Assembly: GCA_024364805.1 (NCBI GenBank)
Contig: CM044500.1
Span: 80,268,413-80,306,404 of the forward strand
Length of the DNA: 37,992 nt
From: Euprymna scolopes
Taxonomy: Eukaryota > Mollusca > Cephalopoda > Sepiida > Sepiolidae
Direction: 5' to 3'
Each line of letters opens with the position of its first letter. Position 1 is the stretch's first letter. The position numbers and the translations under genes were made by a program. Under the pieces are notes generated by a model. The model did not search any database and was not told the origin of the DNA. It saw only the letters and a list, made by a program, of their open reading frames with translations. Of the stretch, positions 20,981 to 32,193 are shown piece by piece.

Positions 20981-22570
20981 TTTTTAGCTTTTTTGTTATT
21001 TTTTTTTTCATTTTTAGAATTCGATACAATAAGGCACTTACAGAACTTTTGCTAATAATTTCTCCGGAAGTAGACGTGAATGTCCTTAATTGTTTGTAAA
21101 TCAAAATTTATCTGGATACTGTTCGTTGTTTTAATTAATTACAAAATTTTAAATTATTAAGAAAACTGTTTATTTTTTATTTTTTAAATACAGTCGGGGA
21201 AAATGGTCGTTAAAAAACTAAAAATTCATTTAATTCACTAAACGTATCGGTAATTAATTTATTATGTTGTATTGCTGTGTTATGACACAGCGATTAAAAA
21301 TGCGGACGGGTTCTGTGAGTTAAGAATCGGCTACGGATTAGTTTCGAAATTATGGTTTCCCCAACATAGATATAGACAAGCACAATGGCAGTGGAGTCAT
21401 TGGATGACAAATCAGGGTAGTAGAAAAGGAGTAGGAATGCGTAACAATTTAATCAGTAGATTAGTCCTTAACAAGAATGGTAGCATAACAAGATACCGTA
21501 TTTAATTTTAGAGGAGTATAAATGTAGGAAAGCCCTGTTTTGATTCGTGGGCACCTTGGCGGAGTTGAAGTAAAAATTACACATGTCCTAGTTAATATAT
21601 ACGATGTTAATCAGTTGGTCAGTTAGACAGTTAGAGAGTTGGAGACATGGTCAGCTAGCAACAGGGCCTAAGGCTTTGAACGCCGAGGGAGGCAAAATCA
21701 AAGACAAGCGTGCAGTCTTCAGATGAGAAAACATAGTGAAATAAAAGTTGTAAAATATAACCGGAAACTCCTGCTCGTTTCTTTGGAAAGAGATCCTCAA
21801 TTCAGTTTTGGCAGATTCATCAATTAAGACTCTCAGATGAACGAAGATTATTAGCAAGATGCATAACCACATAGAACAATCACGTCTCCTTTGTGTTATC
21901 TGTATTGTAAATGGTATGTAACCCATGCCCACACACATCCAAAAAGAACTGTATGAAACACTAGACGATACAAGAAACTCATTTTATGCCCACGTACATT
22001 CTATATACTCGTAACATATATACCATTAACCTGACGCTACGTAACCTACATTTGATCTGGTACAGTGATAACCAGTTTCCCAAAAGGGAACGTAGCATAC
22101 AGTTTATTTAGTGCCGTGCTTCCATTGAAGGGAGATCAAGGTGACTTGTATTGGTTTTGCTTTTTCAAAAACTTGCGCGAAGGTTCCGTAAATTTCCTGG
22201 TTGTGTCCTCTTGCTTCGATTTAAACTCTTCCAAAAAAATAAAACCAAAGAAAATAATGATATTCATTATGAATTATGGAATGTGTGTTCTAGTAAACGG
22301 GTCGATAACGTAGACACATTACTATATTTATTCTGTAAACTTTAATATTTCATTTGCTATTGAAACTCTACCAAACAAAAGAAAAGAAACATTAAATCCT
22401 GAAACTAATCAGAGACGGCTATTCTACTTTTCTTCCACAAGTAAAAACCTAAGAAAGCTAAAATGTCAAAGTGCTGATTTTTTTCTAATATTTACCTTAG
22501 TCATTGCATCTCCCTGGGAAGTTCCGTCTGTCGGTCCCATTGTCTGCCACGCTTTAGTTTGAAAGAGTAA
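20981..22570. other. Gene-free stretch with unassigned short open frames
   Basis: The frame at 21272-21505 (77 codons) is not low-complexity, but I recognise no domain and see no splice or promoter context. Frames at 21651-21938 (minus) and 22065-22345 also have no domain. One dispersed repeat copy lies at 22259-22345. Nothing else identified. Confidence 0.4.
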
Positions 22571-22687
22571 ATTAAAGGAATGCAGTTTGTTTTTCAGGTT
22601 TTGTTCGTTTATCGAAATGTCACATTTAGGTTTTAAATAAAACTTTCGGTCGCTGATTTACGCTTAAGTTTTAAATAAAATTCATGA

Positions 22688-22909
22688 ATGTCTGACACGT
22701 CTGCAATTGTAATTTCGTACATATGTCACGTTTGTTGTTTTAGTAATGAATCACTGTTGAATAGTATTCTGGGCAACGCCGGAATTATTGCTGGTTGTGC
22801 ACACACGCATATGGAGCTGGATGCATGCAGGCAATTATTGGGGAAATCTTTAAATCAAGAAATGTTATCAAAAGTCATAACAATTAAAAGAAGAGTGCAG
22901 AAGCTTTGA
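22688..22909 (+). other. Unassigned 73-codon open frame
   Basis: No recognised family. It begins in sequence related to the 37-bp minisatellite of 23.9-24.7 kb, which argues against it being a gene. Probably a chance frame. Confidence 0.15.
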
Positions 22910-23099
22910 GATCAACATTCTTTAACCAACAAGTTTTGAAAACAGTCACATTGAAATTTGGCCTTAGATGAATTTGATAAGGTCTAGTGAAATGCATCAT
23001 GGAAAAAAAAATGCCAGCCAAGGAAAAAAGTCAGTGAGAGAGAAGGGCACCGCGACGACCAGTTGTCATTTTGTGTCACTCACAACACTCTACCACGGC

Positions 23100-23103
<4 letters not shown>

Positions 23104-23146
<43 letters not shown>
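23104..23146 (+). repeat. (CT)n microsatellite
   Basis: About 21 uninterrupted CT units. It generates a Ser/Leu frame that is an artefact. Confidence 0.95.
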
Positions 23147-23150
<4 letters not shown>

Positions 23151-23872
23151 TACATTGAGAAAGAATTGAACAGAAAATCAGCTGTCATTCTTTTTTATAA
23201 ACTTACGTCAAGTGTTTTTGGTGAAACAACTAATTGTCTTATATACATTCGTCAAGAACTTGAAACTATATTTAACAGATTAAATAGACGACACGGTTAA
23301 AAACCAAAGGACTACAGTATAACGTAACATCACTACGCATAAAGTCAAAAGGCTACTCGAGGATAATAGTTAATGAGCAACGTGAAAATGGATACATTAC
23401 TGGCTAAAATGGTGAAGAATATCACCAGAGAACGATGTATAACAATTTTTGTTTTGAACACAATCACGTTATAGTTTGAACTGAAACAGTTCCATAGTAA
23501 TGAGTTCCACAGAAAGAAGCTTAGTTTATGGAACTGCCACATAACATTAGCAACACGAAGAAAAAGGGAAAATCTTAGAAATCAGGGCCAATCATGCTTA
23601 AGTTTTAAAAACCATTGTCGTTGAAAATTTACACTTAAGTCTGAAATTAAATTCGTGAATCTTAATTTTGAAATTTCATTTGCGTCAGACTGGCACGCTT
23701 AAGTTTCGTATTGAAAAATGGATTACGGCTTATCAAGGCCAAATGTGACTGGAGGACAAGGGTTAACAAGATGGATGCATTATGTTAAAATGATAAATAA
23801 TATAATCAGATGATTGAAAAGATTATGTCTGGAATGAACAAAGTTTGATTATTATACTATAATTCTACTTTG

Positions 23873-24690
23873 CTTAAGTTTTAAATAGCGTTTTACATGG
23901 TCTGTTATACTCAATTTTCAAATATAATTTTCGTTGATCTGCCATAGTAAAGTTTGAAAAAGATTTTGCATTTATCTGTCAAGCTTACGTTTTGCATATA
24001 ATGCTTATAGTACAATGTATAAATTTGAAATAGTATTGTCGTTAGTCTGTCACACCCAATTTTAGTTAACACATGTCTGAAATAGCATTTCTGTTTTTCT
24101 GTCACACTGAAGTTCGGAACTGCGTTTTCGTTAGTTCAAAATGCTTAAATTTTAAATAGCACTTTCGTTAGTCCGTCGCACACAAGTTTTACATATAATA
24201 TTCGTTTTTCTGTCACACTTAAGTTTGATATAGCATTACAGTTGGTCTTCTACATTCAAGTTTTAAATATCATTTCCATTGGTCTGTCACACATTTAAAA
24301 TAGCATTTTGCTTGGTCTAACGCATTAAAATTTGCAATAGTATTGTCGTTGATCTGTCACACTTAGGTTGTAAATATTATTTTAGTTGGTCTGTCATAGT
24401 AAAGTTTTAAATGTTATATTCGTTGGTATGTCATAGTTAAGAGTTAAATGTTATTTTCATTGTTCTAAAAGACTTGAGTTTGATAGACAAAATGATTGAT
24501 AGACCAAACTGGTCTGTCACGGTAAAGTTTGAAATAGTATTTTCGTAGGTCTTTCACTCTTAAGTTTGAAATAGCATTTCATTGGTCTGTCACACTCATG
24601 TATAAATATTATTTTTGTTGATCTGTAACATTTAAGTTTAAAATAGTATTTTCGTTGGTTATTCACGCTAAAATTTGAAATAGCATTTTA
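23873..24690 (+). repeat. Degenerate 37-bp minisatellite, about 22 units
   Basis: The unit approximates TTAAGTTTGAAATAGTATTT followed by TCGTTGGTCTGTCACAC. Spacing is 33-38 bp in most of the array. Units differ from one another at many positions but keep GTCTGTCACAC and AAGTTTNAAATA. Looser copies occur earlier near 22622-22712 and 23592-23710, so the array was once wider or has been seeded nearby. No coding potential. Confidence 0.85.
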
Positions 24691-25662
24691 CTTACTAAAC
24701 GTGCAGATTGAATAGATGTATCTTAAACAGATTAAGTTTTTTTCATCTTGCAACGTGAGAAAATGGCAGCCAATTTGGAAAATGGCGACCAGACATTTGA
24801 AAGAAACACCAGATTACCGACTTCTTCAAGTTCGACGCTGCATAAGCTTTGATTATAGAGCATACACTGTCTTTTGCAATTAGAAAATCAATATTTTGCT
24901 CGTGAATGAATATCGATTATGCTTACAAAAATGTCTAACGTTGCCTGAGGACTTATTTGATTGGCTTCAAATGAACTATATTCAACAAACTGTAATTATA
25001 CATTTCTTATAAATGGATAATCAGAATTTGTTTAAAAGAAAAATGAAAGAAAAACATTATTTAAAATGTGTTCTTTTGCTATAGGATAAAATAAAAATGA
25101 ATAGCATGGACATATATTTGCGAAGATAATCTATAATAGAAATGTGATGTATATGTGTCCCTGTCCAGATATGAATTAAAAACAAGCCCTATACTAAGAT
25201 CAGCGTGTGTCTGTAAATAATTGCAACCTACCAGATCTATTTTTTTCACCTACATGAAAATTCTAAAACAACCGTTTCAGAATTGCTGTGCAAGCTGCGC
25301 CGGAGTAAACAGGCCAAGCTCGTTACTGAACTAAAGATCAAACGACTTTTTTCGTAAATATTTTTACGAGCAATTCAATGGCTATATTAATTTTGTATTA
25401 AAACTATTTCGTGTGATGTATATTTAAATAGTAATATTGTGACAGAATTACAAGTATGCTTAGTTTATATACCGAATAATAAACGCTCAAATAGAACCAA
25501 AAGTAACCCAACACAAAGAGTTATTCGCTTAAGGTTCAAAATAACCTCATGTCTCTAAGACAAATAGAAACCAAACCGTGTTTGCTCCATGGTCTTAACC
25601 AGATAGTAGATTCCCTGATCAATGTGTTTTTATCTTCATAGAATAACGAACCGTGAATGTCA

Positions 25663-25730
<68 letters not shown>

Positions 25731-26180
25731 TAAAAATCTGTTGTTGTTTTTTTGTTATTGACATTCATATCAAAACTTTTCTATTCATTTAAAAAGAAAA
25801 TACTACTTTGTTATATATGGCTCGTGGAATTGCATTCACTGGCAAAAGATCTAGGCAATTTGCATATTCTTTGAAACATTCATTTTAATTAATTCCCTAT
25901 TACTTTTTTCGATTTTCTTATGAGATGATCATCTTTAGTTAACTATTACGTGTAATTATACATATGCAGATATTCTACATGACTTATACTTGCGTAATAT
26001 TGGCGTGTTATAAATCTGAAATGTATGTAGGAGGTTTGGCGCCAATTTTAAAAGGGTTTGGTCAAATTAATGAATACATTTCGTAAGGTTTATTTGAACA
26101 TATATTAGTAAATCAAATAATGTCATTATATATTTTCTTTGATGATAAAAATCATTCACATCATTTCTTTTTTGTTTGTA
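24691..26180. other. Gene-free AT-rich stretch
   Basis: Apart from a (AT)n tract I see no gene or named element. AATGGCAGCC and AATGGCGACC near 24763-24790 are isolated GC-richer words. Confidence 0.5.
25665..25728 (+). repeat. (AT)n microsatellite
   Basis: About 32 AT units framed by AGG and CCT, so the whole tract is a perfect palindrome able to form a long hairpin. Confidence 0.95.
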
Positions 26181-26265
26181 TTAGGACGATACAAAAGTAT
26201 AATGCAAAGGGAGTAACTCTTTACTTCGTTGGACAAAGTTAGCTCCCCCTTGTCCGTAGTCCTAA
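26181..26265. mobile_element. Small imperfect palindromic element, mollusc-type
   Basis: TTAGGAC at 26181-26187 pairs with GTCCTAA at 26259-26265, and inside it CAAAGGGAGTAACTCTTT pairs imperfectly with AAAGTTAGCTCCCCCTTG. Words like AAGGGAGTAACT are common in short inverted repeats of mollusc genomes. It is only 85 bp and no target duplication is clear. Confidence 0.5.
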
Positions 26266-26274
26266 ACTTTAAAT

Positions 26275-26345
26275 TCTCGCGACTTCTTGCGAGATCAATG
26301 ACCGGAAGTAGACAGATTGGAGGGAAAAAGAGTGACTTTCAAAAT
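26275..26345 (+). promoter_or_regulatory. Possible GC-box-free promoter-like motif cluster
   Basis: TCTCGCGACTTCTTGCGAGA at 26275-26294 is an inverted repeat of CTCGC/GCGAG, and ACCGGAAGTAG at 26301-26311 is a perfect ETS-type site. Together they resemble TATA-less animal promoters. No exon follows that I can support, so this may be a relic or chance. Confidence 0.25.
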
Positions 26346-26420
26346 GGAGAAATAGTATCATTCCCGTTATTCCAGTTATCATACTTGGACTTTTAACCTT
26401 TCATGTTTATATTGTCGTTA

Positions 26421-26558
<138 letters not shown>

Positions 26559-27205
26559 TCCATAATAAACGTATATCATCATGTAACAGCGAGTGATTTT
26601 CTTATTTGTTCATAATTATTCCATTCTTTCATGTTCTGCAAACATACGCACGTGAACGCTGGACATCCTGCCGTAAGATATGTTATGTTATCTTGATCCT
26701 AACGCATCTCACTATATAACAGTTTGTTTGTTTTTTGTTTCTTTTATTTGAGATTTATGGTGTAAAGCACCTTTTTTCAAAAAAGTCCTTTTCCTTTTAA
26801 AAAAAACTATATATGTGTGTGTGCGCATGCGCATGTTTGTGAAACTACATGCTTAAAAATTGTTAACAACCTGTTTTCCTGCAGCCTGCACTATCTATTG
26901 ACAAACAAAAAGAAAAGAAAAAATGGCTGCTTCTCATTATATACTTGCGATCTTGTCATCTGATATGCAAATGAAATGCTTATGGTTTTTAATAAAAAAA
27001 AGCTGACCTTTCAGACACTCAGGTAATTTTGATTTAAATGTTGGAGTAGCAAGTTTTACAAGAGGGTTACGAGTTTCGATAACAGAGTGACGAGTTTAGG
27101 AGTTGCAAGTTTTGGAGTAGTGAGCTTTGACAGCACTGTGTCGAATTTAACTCCAGATATTGTTATTTGGAAAGTGTAGAATAGTTAACTCTTGACTATT
27201 TTACC

Positions 27206-27208
<3 letters not shown>
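26559..27208. other. Gene-free AT-rich stretch
   Basis: Contains GTGTGTGCGCATGCGCATG near 26815, an alternating purine-pyrimidine run, and a set of loosely repeated GAGTTTNGNAGTNGCAAG words near 27040-27135. No gene recognised. Confidence 0.45.

Positions 27209-27249
<41 letters not shown>
27209..27249 (+). repeat. (AT)n microsatellite
   Basis: About 20 uninterrupted AT units. Confidence 0.95.
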
Positions 27250-27251
<2 letters not shown>

Positions 27252-27270
27252 AAGGTCAAGATCTGGTGGT

Positions 27271-27645
27271 TTAAAGACTAAAATCAAGTGCAGAATCTCT
27301 TTAAATAAATAAACATATTTATTAGAATTAAATTCGATATTTCAATTCATAACAGAATAGCTATCAGCAAAATCATTTTTCATTACGTGCTATCGGAATA
27401 GCATGTCTTTAGATGTTGGTAGAAATATAAGGTTTAGATGTCTAATACAGTATGAGGCGCAAGTTGAGCACGTATGGATTAAATAATAGAAATCCACTTT
27501 CATAGTAAACACTGTTGATATTAATAATACAAATTTCAAAATTTAAAGACACAAAAAGTGCAGAATCTCTTTCAATCAATACATATATTTATTAATAAAA
27601 TTAAATTCGATATTTCGATTCATAACAGAATCCTTATCATGGAAA
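27271..27645 (+). repeat. Two-copy direct repeat of about 100 bp
   Basis: Units at 27271-27370 and 27543-27645 share AGTGCAGAATCTCTTT, ATATTTATTA, AATTAAATTCGATATTTC and CATAACAGAAT. They are about 170 bp apart in the same orientation. The second unit leads into a Helitron-like end at 27758. Confidence 0.85.
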
Positions 27646-27730
27646 CGCATTATACCATGAACATGGCATGTAGTATAAAATAAAAAACTGGATTTGCCTG
27701 ATAAAGATTCTGTTATAAGTGTATAATTAC

Positions 27731-27758
27731 GACCGGGCAATGTCAGACGGCCTGCTAG
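27731..27758 (+). mobile_element. Helitron-like 3' terminus
   Basis: ACCGGGCAATGTC, a degraded hairpin, is followed by GGCCTGCTAG and then T. It resembles the ends at 28798 and 31212. A 20-bp inverted repeat (27621-27642 with 27697-27719) lies just upstream and may be part of the element. Confidence 0.5.
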
Positions 27759-28135
27759 TATTATTAGTTTTAGATGTTAAATTTATATACTTTTTTACAA
27801 TTCTTATATTCCTTGAAACCCTTCAACTCTATATGTTTTATAATCTATCTAATACATAGTTGAGTTTTTTCGCACTTAGACTTATATTTAAATCCTACTT
27901 TTGCTAATTAAGAATTATTAAAACGAACCTTTTTAACGCTTCACAGTGGTTAATTCTTTGCATATTCTTTGAACAACGACTTTCATTAAATAATTATTCA
28001 TTATTTGATTATTTTCTTTTGGCATGAATCATTTCATTTCATTTAATTATTACGCTCAGTTATATTTAGGCATAATTTCTACATTGTGAATAATTTCATA
28101 GTATTTTAGAATAAACATTTTAGTACACGCACATG

Positions 28136-28136
28136 A

Positions 28137-28207
<71 letters not shown>
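28136..28207 (+). repeat. (AT)n(GT)n compound microsatellite
   Basis: Seven AT units followed by about 29 GT units. Minus-strand His/Thr frames here are artefacts. Confidence 0.97.
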
Positions 28208-28208
<1 letters not shown>

Positions 28209-28471
28209 CATTGTCTGTGATTGTGCGGAAGAGTCTCTACGAAAATCCTCTCTCAATATTTGGTCTACAGACTTGATATTTGATACATAAGGGATTTGGA
28301 CCTGTGGAAGAAATTCGATTTGTTTTTTTAGCCAGTAAAAATAGTTACGAAAAGGACAAAATATATTTTTATTGAACGTGAGAATATTAAGTTTACTATA
28401 CCTTTTAACTATTGCGCAAGTATACAGTAATAGTTTAAAGTCGCTTAATTTTTAACGCTTACTTATCTATG

Positions 28472-28515
28472 TGACGGTAGCGCAGACGTTAGCACTAAGA
28501 CTGGACCGCTAAATG
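28472..28515 (+). mobile_element. tRNA-like SINE head fragment
   Basis: GGTAGCGCAGACGTTAGC matches a tRNA box A with D-arm. No box B follows, so it is at most the 5' part of a tRNA-derived SINE. Short, and could be chance. Confidence 0.25.
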
Positions 28516-28584
28516 TTTCTTTCTTTATTTTTTTTTACATATGAAATTATTATCATACAATACAGTAATCAATAGGAATTTAGA

Positions 28585-28673
28585 TCTATAATAATAAATA
28601 CGAAATCTGCATCATTTAAAATATAATATTTAAGTGTATTTTACAACCAGGCCACGCTGGGAGAGGGGCACTA
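28585..28673 (+). repeat. 90-bp mini-element, copy 1
   Basis: Starts A|TCTATAATAATAAATACG, continues GAAATCTGCAT and TATTTAAGTGTATT, and ends in a degraded GC-rich segment CCAGGCCACGCTGGG with a four- to five-pair hairpin. Two sister copies follow at 28714 and 31122. The TC start and hairpin-rich end suggest a very small Helitron derivative. Confidence 0.6.
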
Positions 28674-28713
28674 CGATATATTGGGTATAATAGCATACAT
28701 AAAAAGTAACGCC

Positions 28714-28801
28714 TCTATAATGATAAATTCGAAATCTGCATAAATTAAAATATCATATTTAATCGTATTTCAGGAGCAGGCACTGCCGGGCCGCTTACTA
28801 A
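28714..28801 (+). repeat. 90-bp mini-element, copy 2
   Basis: Same layout as the copy at 28585: TCTATAATGATAAATTCG, GAAATCTGCAT, ATCATATTTAATCGTATT, then CTGCCGGGCCGCTTACTAA. CTAA fits the Helitron CTRR end and T follows. Confidence 0.6.
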
Positions 28802-28813
28802 TATATAGATGTA

Positions 28814-29250
28814 CTAGCGGGGAGTACCCCGCGTTGCCCGGGTGTTTGGAGGTGTGTATTTAGGAGGGAGGACCCTGTTTTAATATTATAAAAATACACG
28901 ATGATATAAAAAAAATTAGAAAAACCAAAAACAAAGCAAAACCGCGAACAAATGTAAAAAAAAGGAAAAGGGTGTAAAAGAGGAAAAAAGGTTTTGGTAT
29001 GAAGACAGGCTCGAACCCAAAGCATCGAGGCTAAGGCTGAAAAAATGCCTGACACGTTACCTCTACGCTAAAGAAACACACAATTGAGAACGGATAAAAT
29101 TAACCCTTTAAAAACACTTGCAGGTGGTTAAAACTAACGTCAACGTTTTTTTATGTCAAACATGACGTCATTGTCGAAGTAGCAAGAGGAGGCCGAGTTT
29201 AGGGTGAAGGAACACACACACACACATATTTTAGCTTTTATATTTATAGA
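28814..29250 (-). mobile_element. Apparently complete small Helitron with internal tRNA-like promoter
   Basis: On the minus strand it starts A|TCTATAAATATAAAAGCTAA at 29250 and ends GCGGGGTACTCCCCGCTAG|T at 28814. TC start, GC-rich hairpin, CTAG end and A/T host bases all fit a Helitron. It is 437 bp with no Rep/helicase gene, so non-autonomous. Inside, on the same strand, box A TAGCGTAGAGG (29070-29060) and box B GGTTCGAGCC (29017-29008) lie 53 bp apart, as in a tRNA. The tRNA-like part is about 75 bp. Either a tRNA-derived SINE inserted into the Helitron or the Helitron family captured it. The body shares TACACACCTCCAAACACCC with the Helitron end at 36.6-36.8 kb. Confidence 0.7.
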
Positions 29251-30300
29251 TGCCCCCGCCCTGGTTTAGCCAATATATGACGCGTAAAAGTGAGAGGAAT
29301 AATAAATAAAAAGGACGTGAAAGAATACCAAAGGAAAAAAAGGAAAAAAAAACACCCCAAAAAGTTACCGAGTTAAAGGCACAAATATTTTATTTAAATC
29401 TAATGTTTTTGTTTTTTTTTTATGGAAAAACAAAATTCAAAAAAATAAAAATTACCGTGTATAATGAAAATATGTTTATTAGAGTTTATTTATTTTTCTT
29501 TGTTTCAATAAATAAGAAAAAAATGAATCAATAAAACCAGAAAACTGACCGTGTTTTTTTTTTAATGTTGGACGCTCTTAACCAATTTGAATGTCGTCTG
29601 ATTCTAATATCGATAGCGTAGTAGTAATTGTGCTACTGAAATTATCAGAAATGCAATGTATAAAAATAAATAATGACTAATCCGAAAATAGGAAGTCAGC
29701 AGTAAATAAAATATTAACGCGACTAATCGGTGCAAGAATTGAATAACGCTGGCGGCTGATTGCTTAAGTTTCTTGTAAAAACTGGAATCCAATGTTAGTT
29801 CGTTTAGTTTCGTTTAATTAATCCTTGGAATCGCAACCCTTCACACACATACAAAAAGAGATAAAATATAAAGGGAGGAAAAAGTGAAAAAAGAAGAAGA
29901 AATTTATAAAATGGCGTAAGTAATCAACAGAATAACTGGAATTTAAAGTCGCGTTTCACCCGACGGAAAAACGCCAATCCATATTTTTTAAGCAAGTAAG
30001 AACTAAACCGGTGTTCCTAGTATATTCCGCTGTGGACGTATCCGCAGCGGTGTTAAGTGGTCGCGGGCGGAGTATGAATCGAATAGAGAGAAAAAATTTT
30101 ACAACTTCCATTGATTCTAATCGATTATGGCAGTGAAGTCTCACCGGAAAAATATAGAAATGTACGAATATCAAGGAACTGTAAGGGTAGTATGCCTATA
30201 GCACACCTCAGACCCTGTGCTGAAGTGTGGGACATTACATTTGAATGTAATCTCGTGATTTTTAATCCTATTAAGGTCACACTCACACGGGAAAAATGAG
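29251..30300. other. Gene-free AT-rich stretch
   Basis: No gene or named element. A perfect eight-pair hairpin ATTACATT-TG-AATGTAAT lies near 30235. The open frames here lack recognisable domains. Confidence 0.45.
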
Positions 30301-30307
30301 TTCATTT

Positions 30308-30443
30308 CATATATATATATATATACATATATATACATATATAATATATATAATATATATATGTATATATATGTATACATATATATATAATATAGAATAG
30401 AAGAAGAGAAGATAGATAGAATAGAATAGATAGATAGAAGAAG

Positions 30444-30483
<40 letters not shown>

Positions 30484-30779
30484 AGATATAATAGAAAGAT
30501 AGATAGATAGAAGATAGAGAATAGAAGAGAAGAAGAAAAGAATAGAAGACTAGATAGATAGAATAGAAGTAGAAGAGAAGAAGAAAGAATATAGACGAAA
30601 AGATAGAATAGAGAAGAGAAGAGAATAGAATAGAAGATAGAAAGAAGAAGAAGAAGAAGAAGAAGAAGAAGAAGAAGAAGAAGAAGGAGAAGAAGAAATA
30701 GAATAGAATAGATAGAAAGAAGAAGATGGATAGAATAGAAGAAAAAGTTGAAGAAGATAGAATAGAAGAAGATAGAAAG

Positions 30780-30810
<31 letters not shown>

Positions 30811-30864
30811 GATAGAATAGAAAAAGAAGAGAATAGAATATAGAAGAGAGAGAAGAGAAGAGAT
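30308..30864 (+). repeat. TA / GATA / GAA simple-sequence block
   Basis: TATA and TATAC runs (30308-30395) pass into imperfect GATA/GAATA runs, with pure (GATA)n at about 30447-30482 and 30780-30810, and (GAA)n at about 30645-30686. The minus strand reads as a 240-codon Ser/Leu/Phe/Ile frame that is an artefact of strand composition. Confidence 0.95.
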
Positions 30865-31121
30865 AAGTGAACTTGTCTGTCATGGACAAACATACATTTA
30901 TAGGTTCAACAATGTTATTTTTAAACTGTATCTATGCATATAGACAGAACCGGTTAATTTCGCATAGGGTTAGTGCCGTTTTCATCCCATATGAACTTGA
31001 CGGAGTCAGTGGTGGAGAGATATGTTTTGGTTTCGATTCTACGGAATGCCTCAAAGCAACATCTTTTTTGTAAATCACTAATATATATTGGGCACAATAT
31101 AATAAGAAATAGAATACTGGT

Positions 31122-31212
31122 TCTATAATAATAAATACGAAATTTGCATGAATTAAAATATCATATTTAAGTGTATTCTATACCGGCAATATTGGGTGGC
31201 CGTCGCTCGTAA
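31122..31212 (+). repeat. 90-bp mini-element, copy 3
   Basis: TCTATAATAATAAATACGAA, TTTGCATGAATTAAAATATC and TTTAAGTGTATT match the copies at 28585 and 28714 closely. It ends in CCGGCAATATTGGGTGGCCG and a degenerate CTCGTAAT in place of CTAGT. Confidence 0.65.
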
Positions 31213-31753
31213 TAAGTAAAAAAGAATTAACTATGGCAAATTGAATATTTATTGCTAGTTAGCCAAATAGAACAAACACATCCTAATTTCTTTTTTGCTA
31301 ATGTATAAATGTCTTAATAATGTTGAATTAGTTTAAGTTAACCTATTTTTCTTCTCTGAATAAAAGGAGGTAGACTGAGGATTTAACACAACTTTTTCAC
31401 TTCTGTACATTTCTATTCTTTTCCTCCTCTTATTTCTCTATTTTCGCAAATCCTCTTCATAGGTAACCGCGTAACTTTTTATTTTATTTTATAATTCTTT
31501 TATTTGTGAAATTCGCTTTTTCTCTGCATTGTCTGGCGACGCAAGTCCCTTCTTTTAGAAGGGACTTGCGTCGTCGGACAAGTTCTTTAGTTATTTATAA
31601 TTGACTGAAAAATTGACATAATCGTGTAGTGACATTTAAAAAATGTTTATTTGAATATAAATGAACGTATGTCTTGCTCTATTTATTATTGCATACTATT
31701 ATATAATTCTCGTAAAATCCATCTGTTTCATCTTCGAATATTTGTAAACTGGA

Positions 31754-31759
<6 letters not shown>
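31213..31759. other. Gene-free AT-rich stretch with a strong hairpin
   Basis: Only the hairpin at 31529-31581 stands out. No coding evidence. Confidence 0.5.
31529..31581. repeat. 25-bp-arm hairpin around GACGCAAGTCCCTTC
   Basis: Arms 31529-31553 and 31557-31581 pair with two mismatches around a TTT loop; the inner 16 pairs (ACGCAAGTCCCTTCT with its complement) are perfect. It is much GC-richer than its surroundings. It could be a hairpin precursor RNA, a minimal MITE or a terminator-like stem. Nothing in the sequence decides between these. Confidence 0.8.

Positions 31760-31798
<39 letters not shown>
31760..31798 (+). repeat. (AT)n microsatellite
   Basis: About 19 AT units. Confidence 0.95.
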
Positions 31799-31800
<2 letters not shown>

Positions 31801-32094
31801 CTCCGAGGCCCCACATAGCTACTCAACTTCCGCTCCATCATCTAGCATGCTTTGAATCGATCTGTTACGCTTACCATTTGAAAAGGGAATTTTCCGAAAT
31901 TAATAATGGAATTTGTCGCAGACATCACAAGTAAGACATTTTACCAACACAACTGAATAAATATATGTATATATAAAGTATATGTGTGTAGTCATTGATT
32001 TGTAAATCGCCACTTGTTCTCGTCTTCTCGTCTTCTCTTACCAACAACGACTATATTTCATTCCTCGTATTGTGACAGCCTTCTAAATCTCTAC

Positions 32095-32095
32095 T

Positions 32096-32190
<95 letters not shown>
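32095..32190 (+). repeat. (CA)n(TA)n(TG)n compound microsatellite
   Basis: Eight CA, eight TA and about 30 TG units. CA and TG sides can pair, giving a partly palindromic tract. Confidence 0.97.

Positions 32191-32193
<3 letters not shown>

Noticed and set aside
21272-21505. 77-codon frame as a host exon
   Set aside because: Not low-complexity, but I recognise no domain, splice context or codon pattern; kept only as an unassigned frame.
30171-30893. Long minus-strand open frames (240 and 195 codons)
   Set aside because: They are translations of the TA/GATA/GAA block. Composition is almost only Ser, Leu, Phe, Ile and Tyr, and the frames overlap each other in different registers.
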